From: CAZLRH01 sp964562015 | GTDB lineage: Bacteria > Verrucomicrobiota > Verrucomicrobiia > Opitutales > JABDGR01 | Assembly: GCA_964562015.1 (NCBI GenBank) | Contig: CAZLRH010000005.1 | Coordinates: forward strand, 124,001-188,000 | Direction of reading: 5' to 3' | Length of the DNA: 64,000 bases | Part shown: one piece after another, positions 1 through 9,900 of the stretch | Numbering within the stretch: the first letter of the stretch is position 1 | Layout: every line of letters begins with the position of its first letter | Notes under the pieces: generated by a model | Told to the model about the DNA's origin: nothing | Database searches by the model: none | Seen by the model: the letters and a program-made list of their open reading frames with translations, nothing else | Position numbers and translations under genes: made by a program

Positions 1-8
1 ATTCGCGC

Positions 9-743
9 TCAAAGAAAACTGCCCATATCCAGGCCGCCCAAAATGGCCATGAAGGTGAAGCCGATGTAAAGGTAAAGAGGAATCGCGTAGAGGTAAAGGC
101 GTGGCCACTTGTAGTAAAAAACCATCAGGCAAATCCACGCGACGGGAATGAACGTGAAAATCATTTCCGCACCGCCGGGCAGATCAATGGCCCAGAAGTG
201 TTTGGGGGCGTCGGGACCGCTGGCCTTGAAGTACATCGTCGCACCCGCCTTGACCAAGTCCATGGCCGCGACTCGCGGGTCATGTGCATGATAATGATTC
301 AACATCATTTGGGCATAAACCAAACAGGCCGCGAGGGCCGCTCCCAATAAGGCCGCCGAGGTCAAGACCCGGCGAGTGCACACTTTTTTAGCCGCAATTT
401 CCTGCGCCATCTGAGAGGCCGGCGCGGTCATGTTTTCGCGCAAGTTCCTTTTGCGATAGTGTGCTGCCAGGCGAAAGATAACAAAAGTTGCCAGCAGGGC
501 GCCGCAAAACGAACCCAGGTAATCCGCCAGGGGCACCTCCAGGCGAACTTCGCCACCAGGCGACGGCTGGTTCGCGACCAATTGAAACAACACAGCATAA
601 AGGAGTATCTGCCACGAGATCGAGACAGCCAGCGCCAGCCAGAGCCTCCGAATGAACCAACCGGAAGCGAGAAACACCAACAGTTCCAAGGGGTCCAAAA
701 AAGAACTCAAAAAAGATCCGATATAAGTGACCACGCTATTCAT
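9..743 (-). CDS. Polytopic membrane protein of unknown function
   Basis: This 244-residue protein has about five hydrophobic segments. The first lies near residues 8-60, another near 75-90, one near 125-145, and two close together near 190-240. It has no cleavable signal peptide. I see no catalytic motif and do not recognise the family. The ATG at 741-743 is the natural start because the hydrophobic region begins directly after it. The gene is divergent from serS, with about 145 bases between the two starts that could hold promoters for both. The only acidic or basic stretch is the cytoplasmic-looking loop near residues 95-120, which is rich in Arg and Lys. A transport or sensing role cannot be argued from the sequence. 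Confidence 0.75.
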   Translation of the reverse strand: MNSVVTYIGSFLSSFLDPLELLVFLASGWFIRRLWLALAVSISWQILLYAVLFQLVANQPSPGGEVRLEVPLADYLGSFCGALLATFVIFRLAAHYRKRNLRENMTAPASQMAQEIAAKKVCTRRVLTSAALLGAALAACLVYAQMMLNHYHAHDPRVAAMDLVKAGATMYFKASGPDAPKHFWAIDLPGGAEMIFTFIPVAWICLMVFYYKWPRLYLYAIPLYLYIGFTFMAILGGLDMGSFL

Positions 744-888
744 CCTAAGAAATATATTGAACTGTATGCGGTTCCGTCAAACCCAAGGAAACCGGGGTTG
801 GAGAAACGCAACTGGGCGGGGCCTAGCCGCTTTTCAGTCTGGCCAAGCAGCGGGCGCTTTTGCAGCATGAATGGTTTCCCCCTTTCCC

Positions 889-2163
889 ATGATTGACCTT
901 CACCTGCTGCGGAGCGATCCCGAGCGCGTCCGCCGCGCGATTGGCCGCAAAAAATTCACCGTCGATTTTGACGCCGTGCTCGCCGCCGATGCCCGCCGCC
1001 GCGCCGCCGTCGCCGAAGCCGAGCAGACGCGGGCCTCGCAAAAGGCCGCCAACGCCGACATGGCGCGGCTGCCCAAGGGCTCGCCCGAATTTCAGGCGAA
1101 GCTCGCCGAGATGAAGACCCTTTCCGCCCGCGTCAAGGAACTCGAGGCCGCGGCCAAAGTCCTCGACGAGGAATGGAACAAGATCGCGCTGACGGTGCCG
1201 AATCTCCCCGATGATTCGGTGCCGAATGGCAAGACCGAGCAGGACCATGTCGTCGCCGCCACCTGGGGCGACGTCGCCGGCGTCTCGAAATATGCTGTCC
1301 CTCATTTTGACATTCCATGGTTCAGTCAGTTGGTGGATTTCGAGCGCGGGGTGAAGGTCACGGGCGCGGGTTTTCCGTTTTACGTGGGCGACATGGCCCG
1401 CCTCGTGCGCGCGCTCGTCGCGTTCTTTTTGGAGGAGGCCCGGCTGGCCGGCTACGAGGAATTGCTCGCGCCCCTGATGGTCAACGCTGCCAGCGCCACC
1501 GCCACCGGCCAGTTGCCCGATAAGGAAGGCCAGATGTACCACGACGCCGCCGACGACCTCTATCTCATCCCGACCGCCGAGGTGCCGGTCACCAATTTCA
1601 TTCGCGACGAAATCATTCCCGAGAAAGACCTCCCGTTGCGCCGCTGCGGCTACACGCCGTGTTTTCGCCGTGAGGCCGGCAGTTGGGGCGCGCACGTGCG
1701 CGGGCTCAACCGCCTGCACCAGTTCGACAAGGTCGAACTCGTCAAATGGGTGAAGCCTGAGACCAGTTTCGACGAATTGGAAAAACTCCGCGCGGACGCC
1801 GAGCGCCTTTTGCAAAAACTCGGACTGCCGTACCGCGCGTTGCTGATTTGTGTGGGCGACATCGGCTTTCCGCACTCGAAGCAGTACGACCTCGAAGTCT
1901 GGGCCGGCGGGCAGCAACGCTGGCTCGAGGTGTCGAGTTGTTCCAACTTCACGGACTTCCAGGCGCGCCGCGCCGGCATCCGTTACCGTCCGAAAGACGG
2001 CGGCAAGCCGGAGGTGGTCCACACGCTCAACGGCTCGGCGCTCGCAATTCCGCGCGTGCTCGCCGCCCTTTTGGAAAACAACCTGGAAGGCGATGGCCGT
2101 GTGCGCGTGCCGGCGTGCCTCGAGCGCTGGTACGGCGGCTCACACATCGGCCCCGCCCGGTAA
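889..2163 (+). CDS. serS: Seryl-tRNA synthetase
   Basis: This class II aminoacyl-tRNA synthetase charges tRNA-Ser with serine in the cytoplasm. The N-terminal opening MIDLHLLRSDPERVR is the usual SerRS start, and an antiparallel coiled-coil tRNA-binding arm follows at about residues 25-105. Motif 2 is seen as FRREAGSWG followed by RLHQFDKVE, and motif 3 as NGSALAIPRVLAALLENN near the C-terminus. The length of 424 residues is normal. An ATG six codons upstream (871) is in frame, but the added residues fall outside the family, so I place the start at 889. The gene is followed by a hairpin and AT-rich run at 2185-2209 and then by tilS, another tRNA-maturation gene. Confidence 0.96.
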   Translation: MIDLHLLRSDPERVRRAIGRKKFTVDFDAVLAADARRRAAVAEAEQTRASQKAANADMARLPKGSPEFQAKLAEMKTLSARVKELEAAAKVLDEEWNKIALTVPNLPDDSVPNGKTEQDHVVAATWGDVAGVSKYAVPHFDIPWFSQLVDFERGVKVTGAGFPFYVGDMARLVRALVAFFLEEARLAGYEELLAPLMVNAASATATGQLPDKEGQMYHDAADDLYLIPTAEVPVTNFIRDEIIPEKDLPLRRCGYTPCFRREAGSWGAHVRGLNRLHQFDKVELVKWVKPETSFDELEKLRADAERLLQKLGLPYRALLICVGDIGFPHSKQYDLEVWAGGQQRWLEVSSCSNFTDFQARRAGIRYRPKDGGKPEVVHTLNGSALAIPRVLAALLENNLEGDGRVRVPACLERWYGGSHIGPAR

Positions 2164-2184
2164 AGACGTGGTAAAAGTGGCGCG

Positions 2185-2209
2185 CCCGCGCATTCGCGGG
2201 TTTAAATTT
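2185..2209 (+). terminator. Possible intrinsic terminator after serS
   Basis: A perfect 6-bp stem CCCGCG/CGCGGG with a 4-base loop lies 21 bases after the serS stop and is followed by TTTAAATTT. The stem is short and the T-run is interrupted, so termination is plausible but not strong. Confidence 0.45.
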
Positions 2210-2348
2210 CGCCCGGATTGTGTTATCTTAAATATCGTTAGGAGAAAAACTGCGTCAGAGCGGTTGCACGACGGGTTCCGGAGCTCTTGCGCGGTGCGCT
2301 TGGAATGAAAGGTAGCTTCTGCCAGCTTTATCACCACCTTCGCCCCTT

Positions 2349-3833
2349 ATGCCTCCCATGCCCCGCACTTCGGTCAATGCTCCGCCGGCCTGGCGGACCG
2401 TGGCCGCGAGCCTCGCAGAGCAGATTCCCAGTGCACGGCTTCATGCGAACGTTGCGGCGTGGCTAAAGCTCAATGCTTCCGTGCGCGAACCGTGGGCGGT
2501 CGCGGTTTCCGGCGGGGCTGATTCCGTGGCGCTGCTGCTTTTGCTTTGGGCGCATTTTCCCCGGCATCGCCGGCGCTTGGTGGTTTTTCATTACGATCAC
2601 GCCACCCGCGCCGGTTCGGCGGCGGATGCCGCATTTGTCAAAGCGCTGGCGAAGGCCTTGGAGCTGCCGTGCGAATTGGAACGGCGCGATGCCGCGGCTT
2701 CCGCTCCGGCCACTGAAGCTGTCTTGCGCGAGGCCCGCTGGGATTTTTTTCGGACAAAACTGCGCGAGCGCCAGGCCCGTCTCGTCTTTTTCGGCCACCA
2801 ACGCGAAGACGTGGCGGAAACCCTTTTGATGCGGCTGGCCTCGGGCAGCGGCGGCGGCGGCCTCAGTTCCCCGCGGCCGGTGCGTCCGTTTGCCGATGGC
2901 GTGATTGCGCTCCGGCCGCTGCTGGATTTGGGACGCGACGAATTGCGCGCCGCGCTGCGGGCCGCCGGCGGAGCGTGGCGCGAGGACCCGTCGAACGACT
3001 CCGACATTTATTTGCGCAATCGCATCCGCCGCCGCGTGCTGCCGGTGTTGCGCGAAGTTTTCGGCGAGCGCGATTTCGTGGCCGGGGCGGCCCGTTCGCG
3101 CGCGTTGCTCGAGGAGGACGACGAAGCCCTCGAAGCCATCGCCCACGCCGCGCTCGGGGGTTTTGCGGAAGGCGAGCCGTTTCGGATGACGAAGCTTTCC
3201 AACCAGTCGCGCGCGCTGTGGCGTCGCGCGTTGCGTTCGTGGCTGCAGGCGCACTCGTTGAATAACACGCTCTCGGCGGCGGCGTTCGATGAATTGCACC
3301 GGTCGCTCATGGTCGGCGAGGGTGGGCGCTGGAGCGCGGGCCAGGGCTGCTGGCTCGAGGTGCGCAACGGCACCTTGGTCTTGAGCCGCACGCCGCGCAA
3401 ACCAATCGCGCGTCCCGACGCCGTGCAACAACTGCGTCCCGGCCAGCCGCTGTTGTTGCCGGATGGCGGCAGCCTCGTCAGCGCGCAAATCACCAACGCC
3501 CTGCAAATTGCCGATTCAATTAAAAGTTCTCATTTCGATCCCTGTTTCCACGCCTGCCTCGCTTTGGGCGCGCAGCTCACCGATTCCACGTTGCTCGTGC
3601 GCCCCTGGGCCGCGGGCGACCGTTATCGTCCGTTGGGCGCGCCGGGCTCGCGCAAATTGCAGGATTTGTTCACCGATAAAAAGATTCCGGCGGGGGAACG
3701 TCGGCGGCTGCCCGTTGTCTGTAATAGTGCCAACCAGCCCTTGTGGGTGCCGGGATTGCCGCCGGCGGAGTCGTGCCGGGTGCAACCGGAAACACCGCAG
3801 GCTCTATGGTTGACTTATTATCCACCTGGCTAG
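2349..3833 (+). CDS. tilS: tRNA(Ile)-lysidine synthase
   Basis: TilS attaches lysine to C34 of the CAU-anticodon tRNA-Ile, changing its identity from Met to Ile, using ATP. The PP-loop pyrophosphatase signature SGGADS is present near residue 55 in VAVSGGADSVALLLL. It is followed by FHYDHATR and FFGHQREDVAETLLMRL, the usual TilS substrate-site region, and by RNRIRRRVLPVL. The C-terminal part (about residues 415-490) carries RPWAAGDRYRPLG and the LQDLFTDKKIPAGERRRLPV stretch characteristic of the TilS C-terminal domain. The length of 494 residues is at the upper end of the family. ATG 2349 is used; an in-frame ATG three codons later is an alternative. The gene lies 24 bases upstream of ftsH, the usual tilS-ftsH pairing in bacteria. 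Confidence 0.94.
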   Translation: MPPMPRTSVNAPPAWRTVAASLAEQIPSARLHANVAAWLKLNASVREPWAVAVSGGADSVALLLLLWAHFPRHRRRLVVFHYDHATRAGSAADAAFVKALAKALELPCELERRDAAASAPATEAVLREARWDFFRTKLRERQARLVFFGHQREDVAETLLMRLASGSGGGGLSSPRPVRPFADGVIALRPLLDLGRDELRAALRAAGGAWREDPSNDSDIYLRNRIRRRVLPVLREVFGERDFVAGAARSRALLEEDDEALEAIAHAALGGFAEGEPFRMTKLSNQSRALWRRALRSWLQAHSLNNTLSAAAFDELHRSLMVGEGGRWSAGQGCWLEVRNGTLVLSRTPRKPIARPDAVQQLRPGQPLLLPDGGSLVSAQITNALQIADSIKSSHFDPCFHACLALGAQLTDSTLLVRPWAAGDRYRPLGAPGSRKLQDLFTDKKIPAGERRRLPVVCNSANQPLWVPGLPPAESCRVQPETPQALWLTYYPPG

Positions 3834-3857
3834 ATAATATCCCGTCGAGCGGATTCC

Positions 3858-5897
3858 ATGAACGAACCTGATAAATCCCGCAACCAGCCGTCCCCGGGCG
3901 GCTCGCCGGACCGTTTTCAGCCCAAGGTGCTTATCATCTGGGGCGTGATTTTCCTTGTCTTGATCGGCCTGTGGTCCGCCACCGCCACGCGTTCGGGGAT
4001 GGCTCCGATCCAGTCCAGCATCAATGATGTCCTGGGCTTCCAGAAGGAGGGCAAGATTACCAAGATGGTGCTGAAGAACGACCCGTCGGTGGGGCCGGAG
4101 TGGTACATTATCGAGGGCGAAATGGCCAACCCGAACGCCGGCCACGATCTCACTCCCGAAAAGCCGGAGCCCAAGATGATTAGCTTTGTGGCGCAGGGGC
4201 GCTTGACCTCCGAGCGTTTCAACCAGTTGGCGAGCGGGGTCGGCGTGGTCGAAAAAGCCGGCAGCGGCATGATCACCAACCTCATCGCGAATTTGCTGCC
4301 CGTATTTCTCGTCTTATTGCTGATTTATTTTCTCTTGATGCGGCAGTTCAAAATCGCCGGCCGCGGTGCGATGGCGTTTGGCAAAAGCCGCGCCCGCATG
4401 TTGACCCGCGACCGCGAACGCGTGACCTTTAAGGAAGTCGCCGGTTGCGACGAGGCCAAGGAGGAAGTCGCCGAAATCGTCGAATTTCTCAAGGACCCGA
4501 AGAAATTCCAGCGCATCGGCGGTCGCGTGCCCAAGGGCGTGCTGATGGTCGGCCCGCCCGGCACCGGCAAAACCCTGCTCGCCCGCGCGGTCGCCGGCGA
4601 GGCGGATGTCCCGTTCTTCTCCATTTCCGGCTCGGACTTTGTGGAAATGTTCGTCGGCGTGGGCGCGGCCCGCGTGCGCGACATGTTTGAACAGGGACGC
4701 AAGAACGCTCCCTGCATCATCTTCATTGACGAAATCGACGCCGTTGGCCGCCAGCGTGGCGCGGGCCTCGGCGGCGGCAATGACGAACGCGAGCAGACCC
4801 TCAATTCCCTGCTGGTCGAGATGGACGGCTTCGACGGCCACGAAGGCGTCATCATCATCGCCGCCACCAACCGGCCCGACGTGCTGGATTCGGCCTTGCT
4901 GCGTCCCGGCCGCTTCGACCGCCAGATCGTGATCGATTTGCCCGACGTCGCGGGCCGCACCGAAGTTTTGCGCGTGCACGCCAAGAAAATCAAATTGGGC
5001 AAGGAAGTGGACTTGCACCTTGTCGCGCGCAACACGCCCGGTTTCTCCGGCGCGGACCTCGCCAATCTCCTCAACGAAGCCGCGCTCATTGCCGCCCGTT
5101 ACAACAAGTCCGAGGTCGAGCCGCATGATATCGACGAGGCTCGCGAAAAAATTTCCTTCGGGCGCGAGCGCCGCAAACTCATGGACGATGAGGACAAGCG
5201 CATCGTCGCCTACCATGAAGCCGGCCACGCCGTGGTCCAGGCGGTCATTGACGACGGCCATCTGCCCTTGCACAAGGTGACCATCATTCCCCGCGGCCAG
5301 AGCCTCGGCAGCACGATGTTTGCGCCGAAAAAGGACACCCTCAATTACGCCTTCAAGCGCCTGCTGAACGACATTTGCTGCGGCATGGGCGGGCGCGTCG
5401 CCGAGGAATTGCAGTTTGGCGACACCACCAGCGGCGCCTCCGGCGACATCAAGCGCGCGACCAAGCTCGCCCGCCACATGGTGTGCGACTGGGGCATGAG
5501 CCCGCTCGGGCCCATCGCCTACGGCGACAACCAGGACCACATTTTCCTCGGCAAGGAAATCACCCGCAACCAGAACTACAGCGAGGAAACCGCGCGCCGC
5601 ATCGATTTTGAAATCCACCGCATCGTGGAGGAGCAGTACCAGCGCGCGAAGGAGATTTTGACTCAGCGCAAAATCGCGCTCGACCAGGTCGCGGCGGCGT
5701 TGATCGAGCACGAAACCATCGAAGGCAAGCACGTGCACGAAATTCTTGAGCACGGCGAACTACGCTCCCCGGTGGTGCCGCCGCAATCCAAGAATCCGCC
5801 GACGGCGGAAAAGCCCGGCGACCATCCGCCGGAAAAAGTAAAGCGCAAGACCGAAGACCTCGGCCCCGGCGCCCAGCCCGCCGGCATGCCGGCGTAA
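3858..5897 (+). CDS. ftsH: ATP-dependent zinc metalloprotease FtsH
   Basis: FtsH is a membrane-anchored AAA+ protease that degrades misassembled membrane proteins and selected regulators. Two membrane segments (about residues 25-45 and 140-160) flank a periplasmic domain. The AAA module has Walker A GPPGTGKT, Walker B IIFIDEIDAVG, and the second region of homology around LLRPGRFDRQ. The zinc-binding motif HEAGH is seen in AYHEAGHAVVQAV, and the peptidase domain continues to about residue 610. A hydrophilic Pro/Lys-rich tail of about 50 residues follows. The length of 679 residues is normal. The 24-base gap from tilS suggests co-transcription. Confidence 0.97.
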   Translation: MNEPDKSRNQPSPGGSPDRFQPKVLIIWGVIFLVLIGLWSATATRSGMAPIQSSINDVLGFQKEGKITKMVLKNDPSVGPEWYIIEGEMANPNAGHDLTPEKPEPKMISFVAQGRLTSERFNQLASGVGVVEKAGSGMITNLIANLLPVFLVLLLIYFLLMRQFKIAGRGAMAFGKSRARMLTRDRERVTFKEVAGCDEAKEEVAEIVEFLKDPKKFQRIGGRVPKGVLMVGPPGTGKTLLARAVAGEADVPFFSISGSDFVEMFVGVGAARVRDMFEQGRKNAPCIIFIDEIDAVGRQRGAGLGGGNDEREQTLNSLLVEMDGFDGHEGVIIIAATNRPDVLDSALLRPGRFDRQIVIDLPDVAGRTEVLRVHAKKIKLGKEVDLHLVARNTPGFSGADLANLLNEAALIAARYNKSEVEPHDIDEAREKISFGRERRKLMDDEDKRIVAYHEAGHAVVQAVIDDGHLPLHKVTIIPRGQSLGSTMFAPKKDTLNYAFKRLLNDICCGMGGRVAEELQFGDTTSGASGDIKRATKLARHMVCDWGMSPLGPIAYGDNQDHIFLGKEITRNQNYSEETARRIDFEIHRIVEEQYQRAKEILTQRKIALDQVAAALIEHETIEGKHVHEILEHGELRSPVVPPQSKNPPTAEKPGDHPPEKVKRKTEDLGPGAQPAGMPA

Positions 5898-5949
5898 AGG
5901 GATTGGTCTCGTCTTGACGCATTAAGGGCATTCGCTGGAAAGTGAATGA

Positions 5950-6240
5950 GTGCACGTTATCACGCGCAAACGCTTGAATGACTTCGCGGCCCTGCATCCG
6001 CCGGCGCTTACCACGTTGGAGCGATGGTACCGTTTGATGAAGCGGAACAATTTTGGCAGCTTCGCCGAATTACGGGTGCTATTTCCCTCAGCTGACCAAG
6101 TCGGCAATAGGACGGTGTTCAATCTCGGCGGAAACAAGTATAGACTCATTGCGGCAATTCATTATAATCGGCATCGAATTTACATCCGGCATATTTTTAC
6201 GCACGTCGAGTACGACAAGAACAACTGGAAAGACTCCTAA
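5950..6240 (+). CDS. higB: HigB-family mRNA interferase toxin
   Basis: This 96-residue basic protein begins at GTG (MHVITRKRLNDFAA). It matches the HigB_toxin type of RelE-fold ribosome-dependent mRNA interferases: an ITRKRL opening, a WYR motif near residue 26, a FNLGGNKYRLIA strand pair, and the FIYIRHIFTHVEYD-like ending. In this family the toxin cleaves mRNA at the ribosome and is held inactive by a protein antitoxin encoded immediately downstream. That order is found here, with 3 bases between the genes. The gene sits between ftsH and the small basic protein gene. All expected conserved positions I can judge are present, so the toxin looks intact. Confidence 0.82.
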   Translation: MHVITRKRLNDFAALHPPALTTLERWYRLMKRNNFGSFAELRVLFPSADQVGNRTVFNLGGNKYRLIAAIHYNRHRIYIRHIFTHVEYDKNNWKDS

Positions 6241-6243
6241 GCC

Positions 6244-6471
6244 ATGACTCTGGCTCAAATTGAAACCACCAAACGTTACTGGCCCCAGGTGGCAGGAACG
6301 GTTCGAGTGCCGCGGACAGACACCGAATACCAGGAGGTCGTCGCCCTGTTGGATGCCGTGGTGGACGAAGTGGGCGAGGACGAGCAGCACCCGCTGGCCT
6401 CGCTCATGGAACTGCTGGGCGTCCTCATCGAACGCTACGAGGACGAACACGTGCCGGAATTGAGCGCTTAA
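6244..6471 (+). CDS. HigA-like antitoxin lacking the helix-turn-helix half
   Basis: This 75-residue acidic protein starts three bases after the toxin stop. The stretch YQEVVALLDAVVDEVGEDE followed by HPLASLMELLGVLIERYEDEH is the characteristic N-terminal toxin-neutralising region of antitoxins paired with HigB_toxin-type proteins. In the usual full-length antitoxin (about 120-140 residues) this is followed by an Xre-type helix-turn-helix. Here the frame ends right after VPELSA, and I see no helix-turn-helix continuing in any forward frame before 6513. It may be a natural short form that neutralises without autoregulation, or a truncated one. The neutralising part appears complete. Confidence 0.75.
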   Translation: MTLAQIETTKRYWPQVAGTVRVPRTDTEYQEVVALLDAVVDEVGEDEQHPLASLMELLGVLIERYEDEHVPELSA

Positions 6472-6512
6472 CTTGGCTCAAACGTGACGCTAATCGTCAC
6501 GGCCCCCGCCGT

Positions 6513-6668
6513 TTAAACGTCGGGCTTGGTCTTGGGCAAACCGGTGACGCGGCGGCCGTCTTTCCACTGGCCGCGCCGTTTGAGCAGGTCAACGCGCTCG
6601 AAGCGCTTCAACACGTTGCGCTTCTTGCCGGTGGCGCCGCCTTTGCGAAAACTCGAATGTTGGGACAT
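6513..6668 (-). CDS. Small basic protein of the Verrucomicrobia/Chlamydiae/Planctomycetes type
   Basis: This 51-residue Lys/Arg-rich protein reads MSQHSSFRK, then RNVLKRFERVDLLKRRGQW and VTGLPKTKPDV. I recognise it as the small basic protein restricted to the PVC superphylum, which is thought to be ribosome-associated; its biochemical role is not established. An in-frame upstream extension to 6779 exists, but its residues (Cys- and Tyr-rich) do not belong to the family. The ATG at 6666-6668 gives the family start. The gene stands alone on the minus strand between the toxin-antitoxin pair and the propeller-repeat gene. It is the best taxonomic marker in the window. Confidence 0.85.
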   Translation of the reverse strand: MSQHSSFRKGGATGKKRNVLKRFERVDLLKRRGQWKDGRRVTGLPKTKPDV

Positions 6669-6958
6669 GGCTGAATAGATTGCGTAAAGGGTCAACCTAT
6701 ACGGCCCCGCTTCCCCGGCGCAACTGCAAAATTGTCGACTTCTGAAGCCGACGCCAGGGAATCTGTAATTTGCGGGCAAGCTTTTTCCGCTCCCCGGCCT
6801 GGAGGCGTCTGTCTCCTGAACTTCTATTCAAAGCGAATTGAGCATTTAACGCGGAATTTGTCATTTGTATCCCATAGCTAGAATAAACACACCCCTCAAA
6901 ATTATCCCCCGGAAGGGTTGATTAGACGCCCAGTAATGGCTAGTGATGGTTTTTCTCC

Positions 6959-9900
6959 ATGAGTACGTCATTTACACGTATGCCCTTTGGGCTTTCCGTG
7001 GTGGCTTTGGCTTCCATTTGCATGCCCTATGCCTTAATCGCCCAAGCGGATACCGTGGCCTTACCTCCCGTTACCGAAGTTCGCCTGGGTCTGGCGCCGG
7101 AAGGCGTGCGTCACGGCGTGTTTAGTCCGGACGGTCTTCATGTGGCCGTGGTCGCAGGGACGGACGGCAATGAAACGGTCGTATTCGATGGCAAGTCTGG
7201 ACCCGCGTTTGATCGAGTGGATGAGGGCACGCTAACGTTCAGTCCCGACCTAAAACATCTGGCCTATGTCGGGCATCGAGGCGACAAGGAGATTGTGGTT
7301 TGGGACGGTGTCGAAGGCCCGCAATTCAATGGCATCGGTTTTTCACTGCCCGGCGATGAACTTGGCCCCTTGGTGTTCAGTGCTGACAGCCAGCATTTGG
7401 CCTATGTCGCGATCAATTGGAGCAGTGGTCCGGGATCGGGCTCATACCTTGTATTGGATGGAAAGACCCATCCGACGGTCCAATATCGAGTGGACGGAAG
7501 GCCCCAGTTTAGCCCCGACGGCCGGCACTTGGCCTACTCCGTGGGTAGCCAGATCGTGGTGGATGACCAGCCGGGGCCGCTCTACGACCGAATTTATGAG
7601 TGGGCCTTCAGCCCGGATTGGAAACACCTGGCATACGCGGCGAAAAAGGGGGATAAAGTCGTCATAGTGCAGGACGGCACGGAAGGACCGGCATACGATG
7701 GATTCGTCGGCGACACCATGCTGGAGCATCGGCCACCCGGGTTTGGCGATGGCCCCGGAGTTTTGCTTTTCCAAGCCGACGGAAGTTTGGCCTTTGCGGT
7801 CAAGAAAGGGCCCAAGTGGTTCGCGATAGTGGGCGGGAAGGAAAGCCCGGGCTACGACAGCATCAGCGGAATGATGTTGAGCCCTGATCGCAAGCGCATC
7901 CTCTATTCCGCCTTAAAAGGAGACAAGTGGGTGGTGGTGGTGGATGGTGTGGAAAGTCCGCCGTATGCAAGCGTGGACGCGTTTTTGCGCAACGGGGCCT
8001 TTAGTTCCGACAGTAAGCATGTCTATTACCTCGTTAAGAATGGTAGCGAGAGCGCAATCATGAAAGACGGCAAGTTCGTCGTCACGGGTAGCAACCTCAC
8101 GGAGCCGCTTTTTGACGCCGAGGGAAATCTTTTGGCGTATCAGTATGTAAACGAAGGAAGACGCTTTTTTGTACTTTCCAGTATGGAGCACCCAATCGCA
8201 ATCGGCTCGGGTACTTCCTTAATGGATTTTAGCGCTAATGGCAGACATTTTGCATTTCGGGGAACAAGTGGCGGGCAAAATTTTGGACCACATGTTGTGG
8301 TTGTTGATGGCAAAGAGAGCCCGGATCAGAACGAATCCCTCTCGCCGGCGCCGATTCTCTTTAGTCCGGACAGCCAGCATGTCGCCTACACGTTTACCAA
8401 CAACGGCTTGTTCCTAAAAATGGACGATATTACCTGCGGCCCCTATGGTGCCGTCTTAAACCGAGTGGCCATTTTCAGTCCCGACAGCCGGCACCTTGCT
8501 TACGCAGTGCATCGGGGCCGGCATTGGGTGGCCGTGCTGGATGGAAAGGAAGGTCCGGAATTCGATGAAATGTACGGCCTGTATGATCGTCCGGATGGAC
8601 AGCATGACTCTTTTGGAGGCATGCGGTGGAAGGGCAAATTCACTTCAAGCTCCCCCGGCCTGAGTTTTTTGCCCGATGGTACCCTCGAATATTTGGCCGG
8701 CCGCGACCATGTGCTTTATCGGGTTCAACAGCCAGTGCCCTCTGCGCCAGCGGCGGATTTGGCCCGGCGATTTCAGGCCAATTACGAAGCGTCAAAAGCG
8801 CAGGTGCCGGCTCTCGTGGAAGTGCCGGTGCAGGAAGAGCTTTTGGCCGTTTTGCCGGACGGCGCTTCCTGGGCCAAGGTGAACGGAGACCGGGTCGATT
8901 ATTTTTATACGGTCAAACGTGACGGCAAATCAGTCGTTGTCTATGATGGAAAAGAGGGTTTGCCCTATGATGGCATCGGCCGCGACTATCCGCAATTTGA
9001 CCTGAGCCAGGATGGAACCCGTTTGGCCTATGCGGCGCAGAAGAATGCAAAAATGGTCATAGTGATTGATGGCGTCGAGGGACCGGAGTATGATCGAATA
9101 GATGGCCCTTCCTTCAGTCCGCACGGACTACATGTGGCCTATATCGCCTACAAGGGTGATCGCCGCGTGGCGGTGATTGATGGAAAAGGGGGCCCGGAGT
9201 TCGACGAGATTCGGTTCGGGACGCCGATTTTTAGTCCAGACGGGGCGCGGGTAGCTTATCTCGCGCGGAAAGGCGATCAATGGTTCGCCATCGTGGATGG
9301 AGTCCAGAGTCCCGCGTATCTGGATATACGGTATTTGGGCTTCAGCCCCGACGGGAAGAATCTCGCCTATGCGGCCCGCAAGGTCGACGGTACGGCGGTG
9401 GTGATCAATGGCCGGGAAACGGCTGTCTACCCCGAGGTCAATTACCTGGCCGTTGGCTCAGACGAGCGCAACGTGGCCGTCGTGATCCCAAAAGATAAGG
9501 GCATGGTGGTGATTTACGCAGGCAAAGAGGGGAAAAAGTTCGATCGAATTAATGGCGTTGCCCTGAGCCCCGATGAATCCCGCCTGGCGTATTGGGCGGA
9601 TGTCGGCTCCCTGAGCACGATGGTCATTGACGGCGTGGAAAGCCCGCCATCCACATGGGACTACGCCGGCAATAATCTTCGGCGACCGGCGATTTTCAGC
9701 GCGGACAGCCGGCACGTGCTGTATTTTGCCCGGCGCAATGAACGCTCATTGGCGGTGGTTGATGGCATCGAGGGTCCAGCCAACGACAAGATCTTCAATG
9801 GCATCCTTAGTCCAGACGGCCAGCACGCAGCCTACGTTGTCATGAACAGCGGGGAATTTGGTTTGGTATTGGATGGAATCGACTTTCCCCCTTTCCACTC

